Assembly (NCBI RefSeq): GCF_047496725.1 | Contig: NC_132977.1 | Span: 5,278,501-5,342,500 of the forward strand | Source: Anoplolepis gracilipes | Taxonomy: Eukaryota; Arthropoda; Insecta; Hymenoptera; Formicidae | Direction of reading: 5' to 3' | Length of the DNA stretch: 64,000 nt | In this document: positions 37,792 to 49,666 of the stretch, piece after piece | How positions within the stretch are numbered: position 1 is the stretch's first letter | How the letters are laid out: every line of letters begins with the position of its first letter | Position numbers and translations under genes: made by a program | Notes under the pieces: generated by a model | Seen by the model: only the letters and a program-made list of their open reading frames with translations | Databases searched by the model: none | Told to the model about the DNA's origin: nothing

Positions 37792-39087
37792 ATGGAAAAA
37801 CTACATAATTTAGAAAAGTTTTACGTAGTATCCTTCCAACTATTATTATTTAATATCCGTATACTTCTAATTATTATATAGTTGAGTGTAAACTACTGTT
37901 GATAATTATATGGACATTAATTTAAAATGATCATATTTATTATGCATTACTACATTTTGATATATTTTATTAACTTATATTAGATGATATTTTCATATAT
38001 ATAAGAAATATTCATTTGACAAATTTTTTTTATATATAATAAATTTAGTATTGATTACAAAGATATTAAATTTTTTGCATTATTTTTAATTCAAAAATTT
38101 AACTAAAAAATTGCTTCTGGTTTACTTATAATTTTGACAAATTAAATACATATTAACTAAAACGACTATCTTAAAGTAAAAGCTATTTGCCAATGATTAG
38201 CGCTAATATTGTCCAGCAGTATCATCAACTAATTTATTATATATTTATGATTATAAAGTTAAGCAATATAATACATAACGACGCTCCTATATTCTAACGT
38301 CTTATTGTTAATTCAACTATATATTATTTCATCATTTTATCACATAAATAATAACATAGCTAAATAGCTAAATAAATCGAATAATAAGTTCGAAATGATC
38401 ACGTCAATATGCTTCACGAATATTGAGAGAGTCATGATTATAATGATTATCATAAAACAGATATTACATCCTCTGTTTCTGATTTATTCCAATTTCAGTT
38501 TACCTTTCAAAGAAACTTTCTTTTTATTTGACATTTAAATAAATTTATTATGTATCCGCTAATTGATAGTCGCTAATCTGGACAAGGATGGTACTGTTGG
38601 ACATCTCTTTTGCCATAAAAAATCGGAAGATATTTGTACTCTAGGATAATTGTATTCTTCTTGATCACTAAGGAAAATCCAGATAAGTAAAATTTTTATA
38701 AATTTTACTATCTTATATATATATATATATATATAACAGTAAAAATTATAAAAATTTTATGTATGTGTAAGTTTTAATTATTATATGTAACAACAATTAA
38801 GTTTATTTTTCAAATTATTAATTTTCATATGATGTATTATATGAATTTATTATATACGTGAATACACTTTATACCTAATAGGCAGATGATGGAGAAAATA
38901 CAGAAACTAAAAATAATGGCTGATGCATTATGTAAATATTGACCCAACAATTACTGTTTAATATTTTAACAATGTTAATGCAACGATCTAATTTAGTGTC
39001 ACTTATCATATATTCATGCTAGCATGCTATATTATCTTCAACTCTGAATCTAATAGTTAACGTGTAGACTTGTGAGAGTTTAAAAAC
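37792..39087. other. Spacer between copies 9 and 10
   Basis: Distal block at about 38165-38225 (AAAAGCTATTTGCCAATG followed by TTAGCGCTAATATTGTC), an ACAG..ATTACATCC word near 38457, TA repeats (38717-38737) and the proximal block of copy 10. Same arrangement as 44368-45758, 49667-51353 and 56126-57312. No coding sequence. Confidence 0.6.
38915..39087 (+). promoter_or_regulatory. Conserved proximal 5' block of copy 10
   Basis: Contains TTAATGCAACGATCTAATTT, AGTGTCACTTATCAT and TCTAATAGTTAAC (39049-39061). The upstream ATG is mutated (GTAGACTTG), supporting the ATG at 39088. Confidence 0.5.
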
Positions 39088-42000
39088 ATGGTGGATACAA
39101 TAGAAAAGGCTTTAAATCGTCTTCACTTTGTGACTTCTTTTCTTGGTTGTGGAATTTTTCCACATAACAGGGGTCATTCAAGATTTCGCTTGAGCATCTT
39201 CTATATACTAACTGTGTGGAGTGTTTACGCTTGCATTTTTTATTATATGGTGATTTTCTTTGCACCAAATCGTATATTTTCAGGCTTTTTGATCTCTTTC
39301 GCAATATTGACAAATTTGTTTGTGACCATAATATCTATAATCATCACCGTTTGCGATCATAAGGTACATTTTTTCTTTGTAAATGTTTTATTATAACTTT
39401 AAAAATGTGATATTTACAACGAAACCAGTAACACGAAACATTACTTTTTTAAATTAGTACAATTTTATTTAGTTATTTAGTAAACTTTTCCAAATTAGTA
39501 CAATTTATTTATTTATTTGGTAAAGTTATATTAATTCTATTTGATCAAGTATGTCAAATTTTAATTAACTATGAGTTAAATAATAAATTTATTTATTTAT
39601 ATGTAATTATGTACTTATATGTAAAACAAAATTTTATTTTTAAAATGTTCACTTTTAATCGTAATTAGATCATTAAATAACTAAAATATTATATTTAGTA
39701 ATAATAATTATATTATATCATAGGTGCCGATTTGGGAAAAATATTTGGGTGAGCAAGAGGCAAACATTTTAAATGACTACTTTTTTATATAATCTTTATA
39801 GTACTTAGGAGGACAAAAACAAGAAAGAAAATATACATTATGATAGTGAAAAGTTCGCACAACGAATTTTGTTTCGATTAATAAAACTCATTAGCAATAG
39901 CATTATTTTAATCTAACTTTATCGCCTTTTCCATATGTACATACATATATGTAAAATGCTTAAAGAATTTAGTCGAGATTGTGTTATAGTAGTAGTATGT
40001 AAACAAATAATAGGTTTTTTTGCTAAAACCAGAAATTATTTTAATTATTATTTGTTAAATTTGTTAAACAATAAAATAAAGGATCAAAATTATTGGGGGA
40101 ACACTGTCTCCTTAATAAAATTATTGGGAAGTAAAAAGTGCTCTGCCCCCTAGAAGTCGACGCCTATGTATTATATTATATATTTAGTGTTAATAAGTTT
40201 TCTTGTGAATAGAAGTATTATGGTGAATATCTGTATATATAACATAATTTAATATAATATTTGAATAAAATTCTTATTAAAAATTTATTTTATTAAAAAT
40301 TATTACTTTGGTATCAAACATTTTCATATATATTTTTAAGTATTTAAAAGAAAGTTTGTAGTGTTATATATTTTCTTGTGTTTTGTTATTCTTAGAAATT
40401 TCTCATGTGTATAAAAAATCTAAGTTCCGTAGACGATACGTTGGAACAACTTGGATTATCCAAGGAATATAGTAAATTGCAAAACTTGATAAAATGTTTA
40501 TCAATTTTATGGTTTATAATGATTTGTATAATTAACGCAATTGATGGTCGTTGGGCTATAGAAAGATTTCAGGATATAAAGGCCATAATTATTCCCACTG
40601 TTCTACATTATCCTTATCATCTCAATACTTTTTTGGATATAATATTTATAGTTCTTCTAAGGTTTGTAAAAATTATTAATTATTTTTTAAATTTTATGAG
40701 CATTATTGAGAAGTTTGAATAATATTTAGCTGAATAAATTTTGAACGCTTTACATTATAAAAATTTGTTATGTTAAAAATAAAAGTGTATACAGGGTGTC
40801 CTAGTAAAAGTGAGCAATCTTTAGTGGGTATGCAGAGAGAGAGCAGGTAAAAATAACCTCATAAGTTCCTATAAAATTTTTTTCTATAATGCATTTTTGC
40901 CGAGATATTTGTCTCTAAAATTTAAATTTGAGAATTATTTTTCTTAAATAACTTTTATATTACTTTGTAGATTTTAATAATGTATTATATATAATTATAT
41001 AAGAACTTTTTTTATTATTAAATGAAGATCTTTAAAATATGACAGACTTTTTGATATCATCTCATAGAGCCAGAATAACTTGTAAGTCTTTTAACTTACA
41101 AAACTTTAAAGCCGGTGGGCATTTTTATTTCTTATTTTAAATTATGTTTCTAGATTCTTCACATCTTTCTCTAAGAAAAAGATATTCTTGTTTTATTTCA
41201 TTAAAACAAATTTAGCCAAATTTTAAAAAATATTTGAAATCATTTTCACCGACTTTAACGCTTTTCCGTGCACGACGAATTGATGACTGCTGCACCCGCC
41301 ATAATATCCCAAGATCATTTTTTATTTGTTCACAGTAATAAATAATTTTTTTCAAGTTCTTGTTTTCTCTATAATACACAATGTAATTTTGTATTATTTT
41401 GAAAATTATTATTCAATTATTACAAATAAAAGTTTCCTTTTTATCGGTCAAATGCGTTTTTCTTGAAAACAGTTAGTTTTAACGAAATGAAACAAGAATA
41501 CCTTCTTCTTAGAGAAAGATGTAAAGAATCTAAAAACATAATTTAAGAATAAAAAAGTTCACCAGGTTTGAAGTTTCTGTAAATTAGAAGACTTACAGAA
41601 AAATTTTATAGGAACTTACGTGGTTATTTTTACCTGCTCTATATACGAGAGATTACCCACCTTTACCAAGATACCCTATGTATAAATTAAATCATTTCGT
41701 ATTTGTATGTAAGTGTTGTATAGAATTCTATATAATCAGCATTTATTTAAAGCGTATTTAATCAAAAATCACATAATTCTTTAATCTAGTATATTAATCC
41801 AAAAGTTAGTATTGTACTGTTATTTTTATGTAATTATAAGGTTCTAAGAGAAATAAAAAGTAATAAAAATTGTGCACATGATGTTATCTAATTTATATTA
41901 TAAACAATAAAGTTTAATATACGTTTATTTTAACGTTTATCTTTTCTTTCTTGTCTAAATTACAGATGTATCGATATGAGATTGACTAAAATTAATGATT

Positions 42001-44367
42001 ATATTGGACAACTATCAGAGACTGAAGAGTATAGATTGGGATACACTAAGAAAAAACCTCTTACTTCTTGTTATTGTATCCGAAGCACTGAAAATCGTGA
42101 GCATATATTGTGGACTGCAATGTAAATTGATATATTCTAAAATAAAAATCAGTAAAATTGAAGAACTCATTTTAACAAAAAAGACAATTTTATTAATCTA
42201 GAAATGTATAAATATATTTCATTTTATTACAGTCTTATTTATATAATGCTTCAAACATTAATTTGTGGTAATTTTGTATCTATACCAACCAAAAGTTTGT
42301 AATTTTACAAATATAATAATGAAAATTATATATTAAAGCTTACGTAACTGTAAACTAATTTCAATTTGAGTTATAAAAAAATATTTATATTCATGAAAAT
42401 TATAATTGTATTAAATTATATCTCTGATCTTACTTAAATTTAAATAAGTAGACAAACACTTTAATAACACGTAGTATTCCTTAGAAAGGGTAGATCAGTA
42501 ATGATGTATTTTAATGTCGTAACATAATAATTATATATATTATTTATTTATTAATATATCTTCTTAGGCATCTTCATTTGGAACTTTGTCGAATAGCTCG
42601 CAATATAAATAGTATTTACGGAATACGAATAACATTGCAGATGGTTTTCTATTTCGTTATTATATCCGCAGTATGTTATGCCCAATACGATACGCTGTTA
42701 TGTTTTGAACAAATTTATAGAAATGATGTCCCTCTTACTGAACTAGCATTAGTAATTCATCGTTACATATGGTGCGGCATATTTATAACAAGATTAGTAA
42801 TATTGAATTACATTTGCGAGAGCGTTGTTGCCAAGGTAAACTTTCAAGTAATTTTTAAATGGCTTATAAAAAATATTTTTATCATGATTAGCCTGATATA
42901 ATACTCAATTTTTTAAAATTGCAAATAGATGTTAGAATCATTTTAATACACTCTTTAAATTAAAAACAAGAAGAAGTAAATAATTAAATTTTTATGTAAT
43001 AATTTTTGTTTATAACACGCATACAATTGCAAATTTATTTATTTATTTAAATGTACAATTTTCAAAATTCGTACAATTAATAAAAAATGTAAATAAGAAT
43101 ACAGTTATTATGAGTTATTCGTAAATTAATTTTATTTCATTTTCAGGCAGAAAAAACCAAGGACATAATCTATAAATTGACAAATCTTGTCTGTTTTAAC
43201 CAAATACGCGAAGATGTAAGATAAATCTATTCTGTATCTTCCGATTTTATTTAATATTTAAGAAGAATTTTAAGTAAAACTTTAAAAAAATGGAATTAGT
43301 CTCAATGACCTTGATCTTGATATATGGTGTCAAGGTTACTATGCTGAATATCCTTCAAATGGTTTTAAGCAATGCTCGTTATTTATCGAAAACATATTAA
43401 CAAGAAAGGTTTACTAAGTGGTGATTTTTCTGACACATGTATATTTAAAAATACATACTACACTTAATACAGCGTACTTATTTATTATAGCAGATTTATT
43501 TATCTATGTGTACTAAACTTAACGTATGAGTTAGAGTAGAGCTGCTCTCTACACATTTAGTTTATTATGTATCTTAATAGATTTGTTTATTTATGTGTAG
43601 GTACATATATTGTAGTAAAACCAAATGTAGATGAGAAATAGGTGCGACGCCTTACTCCTGTACCTCTGCTCCGAAAAAAATTAACTTAACCAATTTATTT
43701 TTAAAAAGGGTAAATTTTTTTTACTTTCAGATAGTAAGTTGAGTTAGATTGAATTTTTCTCTAAGTAGAGGTGTAGAAAAAGAGAGTTCCTTTCCTGCTC
43801 AAACGTTCAATTTATTACACATGAATAAATGAATTTGCTAAGTATACTCTATTAAATGTACATGGTGTTAGAAAATTACGTACTATTTAGTAAATTTTTT
43901 GTTAATAACTTTTTAAACAAAGACCGACGTTTAAAACTTTTTTGAGAATACTCATAACAGTGATCTTGACAATATATGTCAAAATCAAGATCATTGAGGC
44001 TCGTTTTTCTAAAGTTTTATTGAATTCTTAAATAACATTTATATTACAATACAGATTTATCAGTTTGTTTTACAATTATCACTTCAGCCGTTAAAGTTCA
44101 GTGGAATGGGCTTGTTTTACTTTGGCTACAATTTTATTCGTCAGGTTAGTTTTTAATGTTATTTACAATTATGTAAGCACATATTAATGCAATTTAAAAG
44201 TAATTTTTAAGTTTGTCCAAGAAATTGTACCAATAATTATATTTGATATTTACTTTTAGTTCACCGTAGGCATTGTTAGTATTGTGATTTTTATGGTGCA
44301 AATGGATCCTTCTCCCTTATCTCGAATTTTAATTTTGAGAAAGGATAATGAAACATGTTATGTGTAA
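39088..44367 (+). CDS. Gustatory receptor copy 10 (B-type)
   Basis: Seven exons: 39088-39363, 40396-40661, 41966-42121, 42568-42835, 43147-43215, 44055-44144, 44260-44367. Total 1233 nt, 410 residues, open throughout. Exon 1 starts MVDTIEKALNRLHF. Exon 3 is the most divergent of the array (CIDMRLTKIND instead of YIGTRLNKIND, and TKKK replacing TWKK), so its loop may have lost constraint. Exon 4 ends LNYICESVVAK. Exon 6 PLKFSGMGLFYFG, ending RQ. TM7 VIFMVQMDPSP. Introns are swollen by three elements: a hAT-like MITE (intron 1), a mariner-like fold-back (intron 2) and an old fold-back (intron 5). Intron 4 and exon 5 are almost identical to copy 11. Probable membrane chemoreceptor. Confidence 0.82.
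39719..40168. mobile_element. hAT-like MITE in intron 1 of copy 10
   Basis: Ends CATAGGTGCCGATTT and AAGTCGACGCCTATG are imperfect inverted repeats. Flanked by TATTATAT at 39711-39718 and 40169-40176, an 8-bp duplication as expected for hAT elements. Aligning intron 1 of copies 9 and 11 shows the unoccupied sequence. The interior has no transposase. The AT-rich flanks make the duplication somewhat less certain. Confidence 0.65.
40792..41680. mobile_element. Mariner-like fold-back element in intron 2 of copy 10
   Basis: A hairpin of about 890 bp. The outer arms carry CAGGGTGTCCTAGTAAAAG and GCAGGTAAAAATAACC, and the complement lies at the right end (GGTTATTTTTACCTGC, ACCCTATG). Inner arms near 41148-41215 and 41470-41550 also pair. 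TA lies on both sides (40790-40791, 41681-41682). Copies 7, 9 and 11 have an empty site here. No open frame. Confidence 0.75.
42831..43228 (+). repeat. Near-identical tract shared with copy 11 (gene conversion)
   Basis: From the end of exon 4 through intron 4 and exon 5, this 398-bp tract matches 48081-48478 with one substitution (ATA versus ATG in exon 5) and no indels. The flanking exon 4 and intron 5 differ clearly. Confidence 0.85.
43276..44020. mobile_element. Old fold-back element in intron 5 of copy 10
   Basis: The left end has CTCAATGACCTTGATCTTGA and the right end its complement (TCAAGATCATTGAG). Inner arms ACCTCTGCTCC and GTAGAGGTGTAG also pair. Related elements sit in intron 5 of copies 11 and 13, so the insertion predates those duplications. 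No coding capacity. Confidence 0.65.
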
Positions 44368-44583
44368 ATTGGAAGAACGTGTAATTTAGAAAAATTTTTC
44401 GTAGTATCCTTCCAACTTATTATTTGATATCCGTATAATTATTATATAGTTGATTGTAATTTATCATTGATAATTATATAGATATTAATATAATATTGTT
44501 ATACATATTATATTGTTGTATTATATTATATTAATTATGCATTTCTACATTTACTCATTTATTTTATTAATTTGTATTATGGC

Positions 44584-44587
<4 letters not shown>

Positions 44588-44626
<39 letters not shown>
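44588..44626. repeat. (TA)n microsatellite
   Basis: TA run in the 3' flank of copy 10; an equivalent tract follows copy 13 (56346-56400). Confidence 0.9.
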
Positions 44627-44628
<2 letters not shown>

Positions 44629-45584
44629 TTAAAAAATATTTTTTTAAAATTTAAAGATTATATTTTTAAAATTTTAATTAAAATTTTTTTCATATTTATA
44701 AATTACATTTTAACGGATTATTCAAGTAATATAAGAAACATTTATTAAATAATTTTTTTTTATATAATAAAATAGTATTGCTTACGAGGATATCAAATCT
44801 TTTGTATCATTTTTAATTCACTAATAAATTGCTTCTCATTTAATAATCATAATTTTACTGACAAATCAAATATTAACTGGGACGGCTGTTTTAAGTTAAA
44901 AGTTATTTGTCAATCGTTAGCGCTAATATTGCCCAGCAATATCGAACAACTAATTTATTATATATGTATGATTATGAAGTTAAACAATATATAACGATCT
45001 TATTATGCTTTAATTCTGTTATATATTATTCCATCGTTTTGTCAAATAAATAATATATATCTAAATAGCTAAATAAGAAAAGATACGTCAATTTGCTTCA
45101 CGAATATCAATAATAATATAATTATGATGACTATCATAAAACAGACATAATAACTTTTGTTTCTGATTTATTTCGTTCCTAGTTTAATTTCCAGAAAAAA
45201 ACTTTTTTTATAATAAGGCATTTAAATAAACTTATTCAGAATATCCGCCAACTAGTGTCGCTGATCTGGACAACAAAGATACTGTTGAACATCTTTGCTT
45301 TAAAAAATTCAAAAATAGTTTTACTCTGCATTAATTGTATTTTTTTTTTTTCATTACTAAGGAGAATCCAGATAAATATTAAAAAATTGGTAATTTTTAT
45401 TATTTTGTGTATGTGTGTCTGTGTGTGCAAGCTTTAACTCTTATATGTACTATCAACTACATTTCAGTTTATCTTTTAAATTATTAATTCTCATGTATTA
45501 TTTGAATTTATTATGTACATACATGAATACATTATATAGCTAACAGGCAGATGGTGGAGAAAATACAGAAACTAAAAAAAATGC

Positions 45585-45758
45585 TTGATACATTGTATGT
45601 GTGAATATCGATTACCTCAACTACTACTGTTTAATAATTTAACCATGTCAATGCAACGATCTAATTTAGTGTCAATTATCATATTGATGTTAGTATGTTA
45701 TATTATCTTCAACTCTAAATCTAATAGTTAACGCATGGAATTGTAAGAGTTTACAAAC
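45585..45758 (+). promoter_or_regulatory. Conserved proximal 5' block of copy 11
   Basis: Contains AATATCGATTACC, CAATGCAACGATCTAATTTA and TCTAATAGTTAAC (45720-45732). The upstream ATG at 45735 opens a three-codon frame (ATG GAA TTG TAA), so translation of the receptor must begin at 45759. Confidence 0.5.
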
Positions 45759-48700
45759 ATGGTCGATTCAATAGAAAAGTCTTTGAATCTTTTTCTCTTA
45801 GTGGCTTGTTTTCTTGGGTGTGGAATTTTTAGACATGACTTGGATCATTCAAGACTTCGCTTAAGCATATTCTATATAATGACTGTGTGGAGTGTTTACG
45901 CTTGTGTGTTTTATTATACAGTAACTTTCTTTGTGAATATAATTACAGGCTTTTTAATCATTTTCACAGTAATGACAAATTTCTTTGTGATCATAATATC
46001 TATAATCATTACCGTTCGCGACAACAAGGTACATTTCTTTTTTGTAAATATTTTATTATAACTTTAATAATGTGATATTTACAGCGGTATTAATAGCAAG
46101 AAACATGACTTTTCCAAATTAGCACAATTTTAATTGTGCTAGTTATATTATTTCTATTTGATCAAGTGTGTCAAATTTTAATTAAATATGAATTAAGTAA
46201 TGTATTTATTTATATATAATTACATATTATATATTTACTTATACGTAAAACAAATTTTTTTTTCAAAATGCATTTTTCTTTCTTAATCGTTGGATCATTA
46301 AAAAAATAAAAAATATTATATTTAGTAATAATAAATATATTATATTATATATTTATAGTATTAATAAGTTTTATTGTGAATACAGCTTGTATATCAGATA
46401 ATTTAATATAATATTTAATGGAATTTTTATTAAAAATTATTACTTTGTTATCAAATGTTTATATATAGTTTTATGTATATAAAAACCGTTTATAATATTA
46501 TATATTTTCTCGTGTTTTGTTATTCTTAGAAATTTCATATGTGTATAAGAAATCTCAGTTTCGTAGACGATACGTTGGAGCAGCTGGGAATACCCAAAGA
46601 ATATTTTAAAATGCGAAACTCGATAAAACGTATATTAATTGTATGTTTTATGACAATTTGCATAACATACGCAATTGATGTCCAATGGGCCATCGGGAAA
46701 TATCAGGATATGAGGGCCTTAATTATTCCCGTTGTTTTACTTTATCCTTTCCATCTTAATACTTTTCTGGATATAATATTTATATTTCTTTTAAGGTTTG
46801 TAAAAACTATTTTTGTTTTAAATTTTATGAGCATTATTCAGAAGTTTGAATAAAATTCAGATCAATAAATTTTGAACTCTTTAAATTATAAAAATGTGTT
46901 ATGTTAAAAATATGTGTGTATACATATGTATAAATTAATTAAATAATTTCATATTTGTATGTGTGTGTCGTATGGAATTTTCTATATTTAGCATTTAACG
47001 GGCATTTAATTAAAAAAACATTATTCTTTAATCTAGTATGCTAATCCAAATTTAGTAGTGCATTATTTTTTTTTATAAAATTATGAGATTCTAAGAGAAA
47101 TAGACAAAAAGTAGTAATAAAAATTTTGCACATGATTATATTTAATTTAAAACATAAATAAAAAGTTTAATATATATTTTATTTTATAAATGCGTGTATC
47201 CCTTTTTTCTTGTCTAAATTTCAGATATATCGGTACTAGATTGAATAAAATTAATGACTATATTGGACAATTATCAGAGATTAAAGAATATAGATTGAGA
47301 CGCACTTGGAGAAAGCCTCTTCTTTCTCGTTATTATATCCGAAGCGCTGAAAATCGTGAGCATATATTGTGGACTGCAATGTAAATTGATATATTCTAAA
47401 ATAAAAATTAGGAAAGTTGAATACATTTTATCAAAAAAGACAATTTTATTAATCTAAAAATGTATAAATATATTCTATTTCATTGTATTACAGTCTTATT
47501 AGTACAACACTTCAAAAAATAATTTTATAATAATTTTCTACCTATCAATAAAATGTTTATAATTTTATAAATATATTTATAAAAAAAATATTGAAAAAAT
47601 TATGTAACTATAAATGTTAATTTTACTTTGCTTTATAAAAAAATATTTATATGGATAAAAATTGTAATAGTATTAAATCATATTTCTGATCATACTTAAA
47701 TTTAAATAAATAAACTCTGCACGGGTGTAGTATTTCTTAAAAGACAGATCAATAATTATTTATTTCAGTATTTTAATATAATAATTATATTTATCTATTA
47801 TAATAATATCTTCTCAGGCACCTTCATCTGGAGCTTTGCCGAATAGCTCGCAATATAAATGGTATTTACGGAATGCGAATAACATTGCAAATGTTGTGCT
47901 GTTTCGTTACTTTGACTTCAATATGCTATTATCAATATTATGCAATGTTATGTTTTAAACATATTTATAGAAATAATGTCCCTTTTATTGAACGAATAAT
48001 AATAGTTCATCGTAGCATATGGTGCGGCATATTTATAACAAGATTAGTACTATTGAATTATATTTGCGAAAGCGTTGTCGCCAAGGTAAACTTTCAAGTA
48101 ATTTTTAAATGGCTTATAAAAAATATTTTTATCATGATTAGCCTGATATAATACTCAATTTTTTAAAATTGCAAATAGATGTTAGAATCATTTTAATACA
48201 CTCTTTAAATTAAAAACAAGAAGAAGTAAATAATTAAATTTTTATGTAATAATTTTTGTTTATAACACGCATACAATTGCAAATTTATTTATTTATTTAA
48301 ATGTACAATTTTCAAAATTCGTACAATTAATAAAAAATGTAAATAAGAATACAGTTATTATGAGTTATTCGTAAATTAATTTTATTTCATTTTCAGGCAG
48401 AAAAAACCAAGGACATGATCTATAAATTGACAAATCTTGTCTGTTTTAACCAAATACGCGAAGATGTAAGATAAATCTCTTATTCTGTATCTTCCGATTT
48501 TATCCAATCTTTATTAATAATTTTGGGTAAAACTATAGAAAAATAAACTCAGCCTAAATGCCTTGATCTTGATATATATATATAGTCAGTAACTAGTCCT
48601 GAATATCATGCAAAAGGTTTTAAGTAATGCTTGTTATTTATCGAAAAGATATTAACAAGAAAAGTTAATATCTAAATAGTAATTTTTCTGGCATTATGTA

Positions 48701-49666
48701 TATTTAATAGAACATATTACATTTAATAGAGTGTACACTTAGCAAATTTCTTTATTTATATGTAGTAAATTTAATGCGTGAGCTAGAGTAGGGTTCCTCT
48801 CTACATTTGATTTATTACCTTAATATTAATAGATTCGTTTATTTATGTGTACCTATGCATATATGTCTAGTAAAACCAAATGTGGATGAAAAATAGGTGA
48901 AGTTTCACCTCCTGTACTTTGAAGAAATTAATCTAACCAATTTATTTCTAAACAGGGTGAATTGTTATTTTTCTTAACTTCCAGATAGTGGGTTGAGTTA
49001 GATTAAATTTTTCTGTAGGTGGAGGTACAGGAGAAGGAAGCTCTTCCCGTTCAAGCATTTGATTTACTACACATAAATACATGAAATTGTTAAATACGCT
49101 TTATTACAAAACGCATGATGTCAGAAAAATTATGTACTATTTAGTAAACTATTTAATAACTTTTTAAACAAAGACCGCTTAAAACTTTTTGGAGAATACT
49201 CATAACAGTAATCTTGACAACATATGTTAAGGTCAAGATTGGGGCTAAATTCATTTTTCTACAGTTTTATTAAATTTTTAAATAACATTTATGTTGCAAT
49301 GCAGATTTGTCAATTTTTTTCCAATTATCACTTCAGCCGTTAAAGTTCAGTGGAATGGGCTTGTTTTACTTTGGCTACAATTTTATTCGTGAGGTTAGTT
49401 TTTATTTATTATATTTATTTTTAATATATTATTTGCATTTATATAAGCACATACTAATGCAATTTAAAAGTAATTTAATAGTTTATACAAATTTATAGAA
49501 GCTTATACAAGAAAATAAATCAATAATTATATGTGATGATTGATAATTATTTTTTCAGTTCATCGTAGGAATGATTAGTATTATGATTTTTATGGTGCAA
49601 ATTGATTCTTCTCCCTTATCTCGAATTTTAATTTCGAGAACGAGTAATGAAACCTGTTATGTGTAA
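45759..49666 (+). CDS. Gustatory receptor copy 11 (B-type), 1-base lesion in exon 6
   Basis: Exons: 45759-46028, 46530-46795, 47225-47380, 47818-48085, 48397-48465, 49305-49393, 49559-49666. Exons 1-5 and 7 are open in the family frame. Exon 6 is 89 nt instead of 90: within a T run (ATTTTTTTCC) one base is missing compared with copies 10 and 13, and the frame reaches TAA at the PLKF position. As it stands the protein would lose the last membrane segment, so this is probably a recent pseudogene, though a homopolymer sequencing error would look the same. Exon 1 is two codons short in the NIITGF region. Intron 4 plus exon 5 are nearly identical to copy 10. Confidence 0.78.
48081..48478 (+). repeat. 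Near-identical tract shared with copy 10
   Basis: Partner of 42831-43228; one substitution and no length difference over 398 bp. Confidence 0.85.
48527..49270. mobile_element. Old fold-back element in intron 5 of copy 11
   Basis: Orthologous in position to 43276-44020. Left arm GCCTTGATCTTGATATAT, right arm GTTAAGGTCAAGATT. Inner pairs include AAACCAAATGTGGATG. More diverged from copy 10 than the neighbouring intron 4, as expected if only intron 4 was converted. Confidence 0.6.

Larger units (their letters stand above)
44368..45758. other. Spacer between copies 10 and 11
   Basis: Contains a TA microsatellite (44588-44626), the distal block (about 44890-44945, TTAGCGCTAATATTGCCC), the CACTAAGGAGAATCCAG-like word near 45355 and the promoter block of copy 11. 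No coding sequence. Confidence 0.6.

Noticed and set aside
39935..40153. A 72-codon frame in intron 1 of copy 10
   Set aside because: Lies inside the hAT-like MITE and has no recognisable domain.
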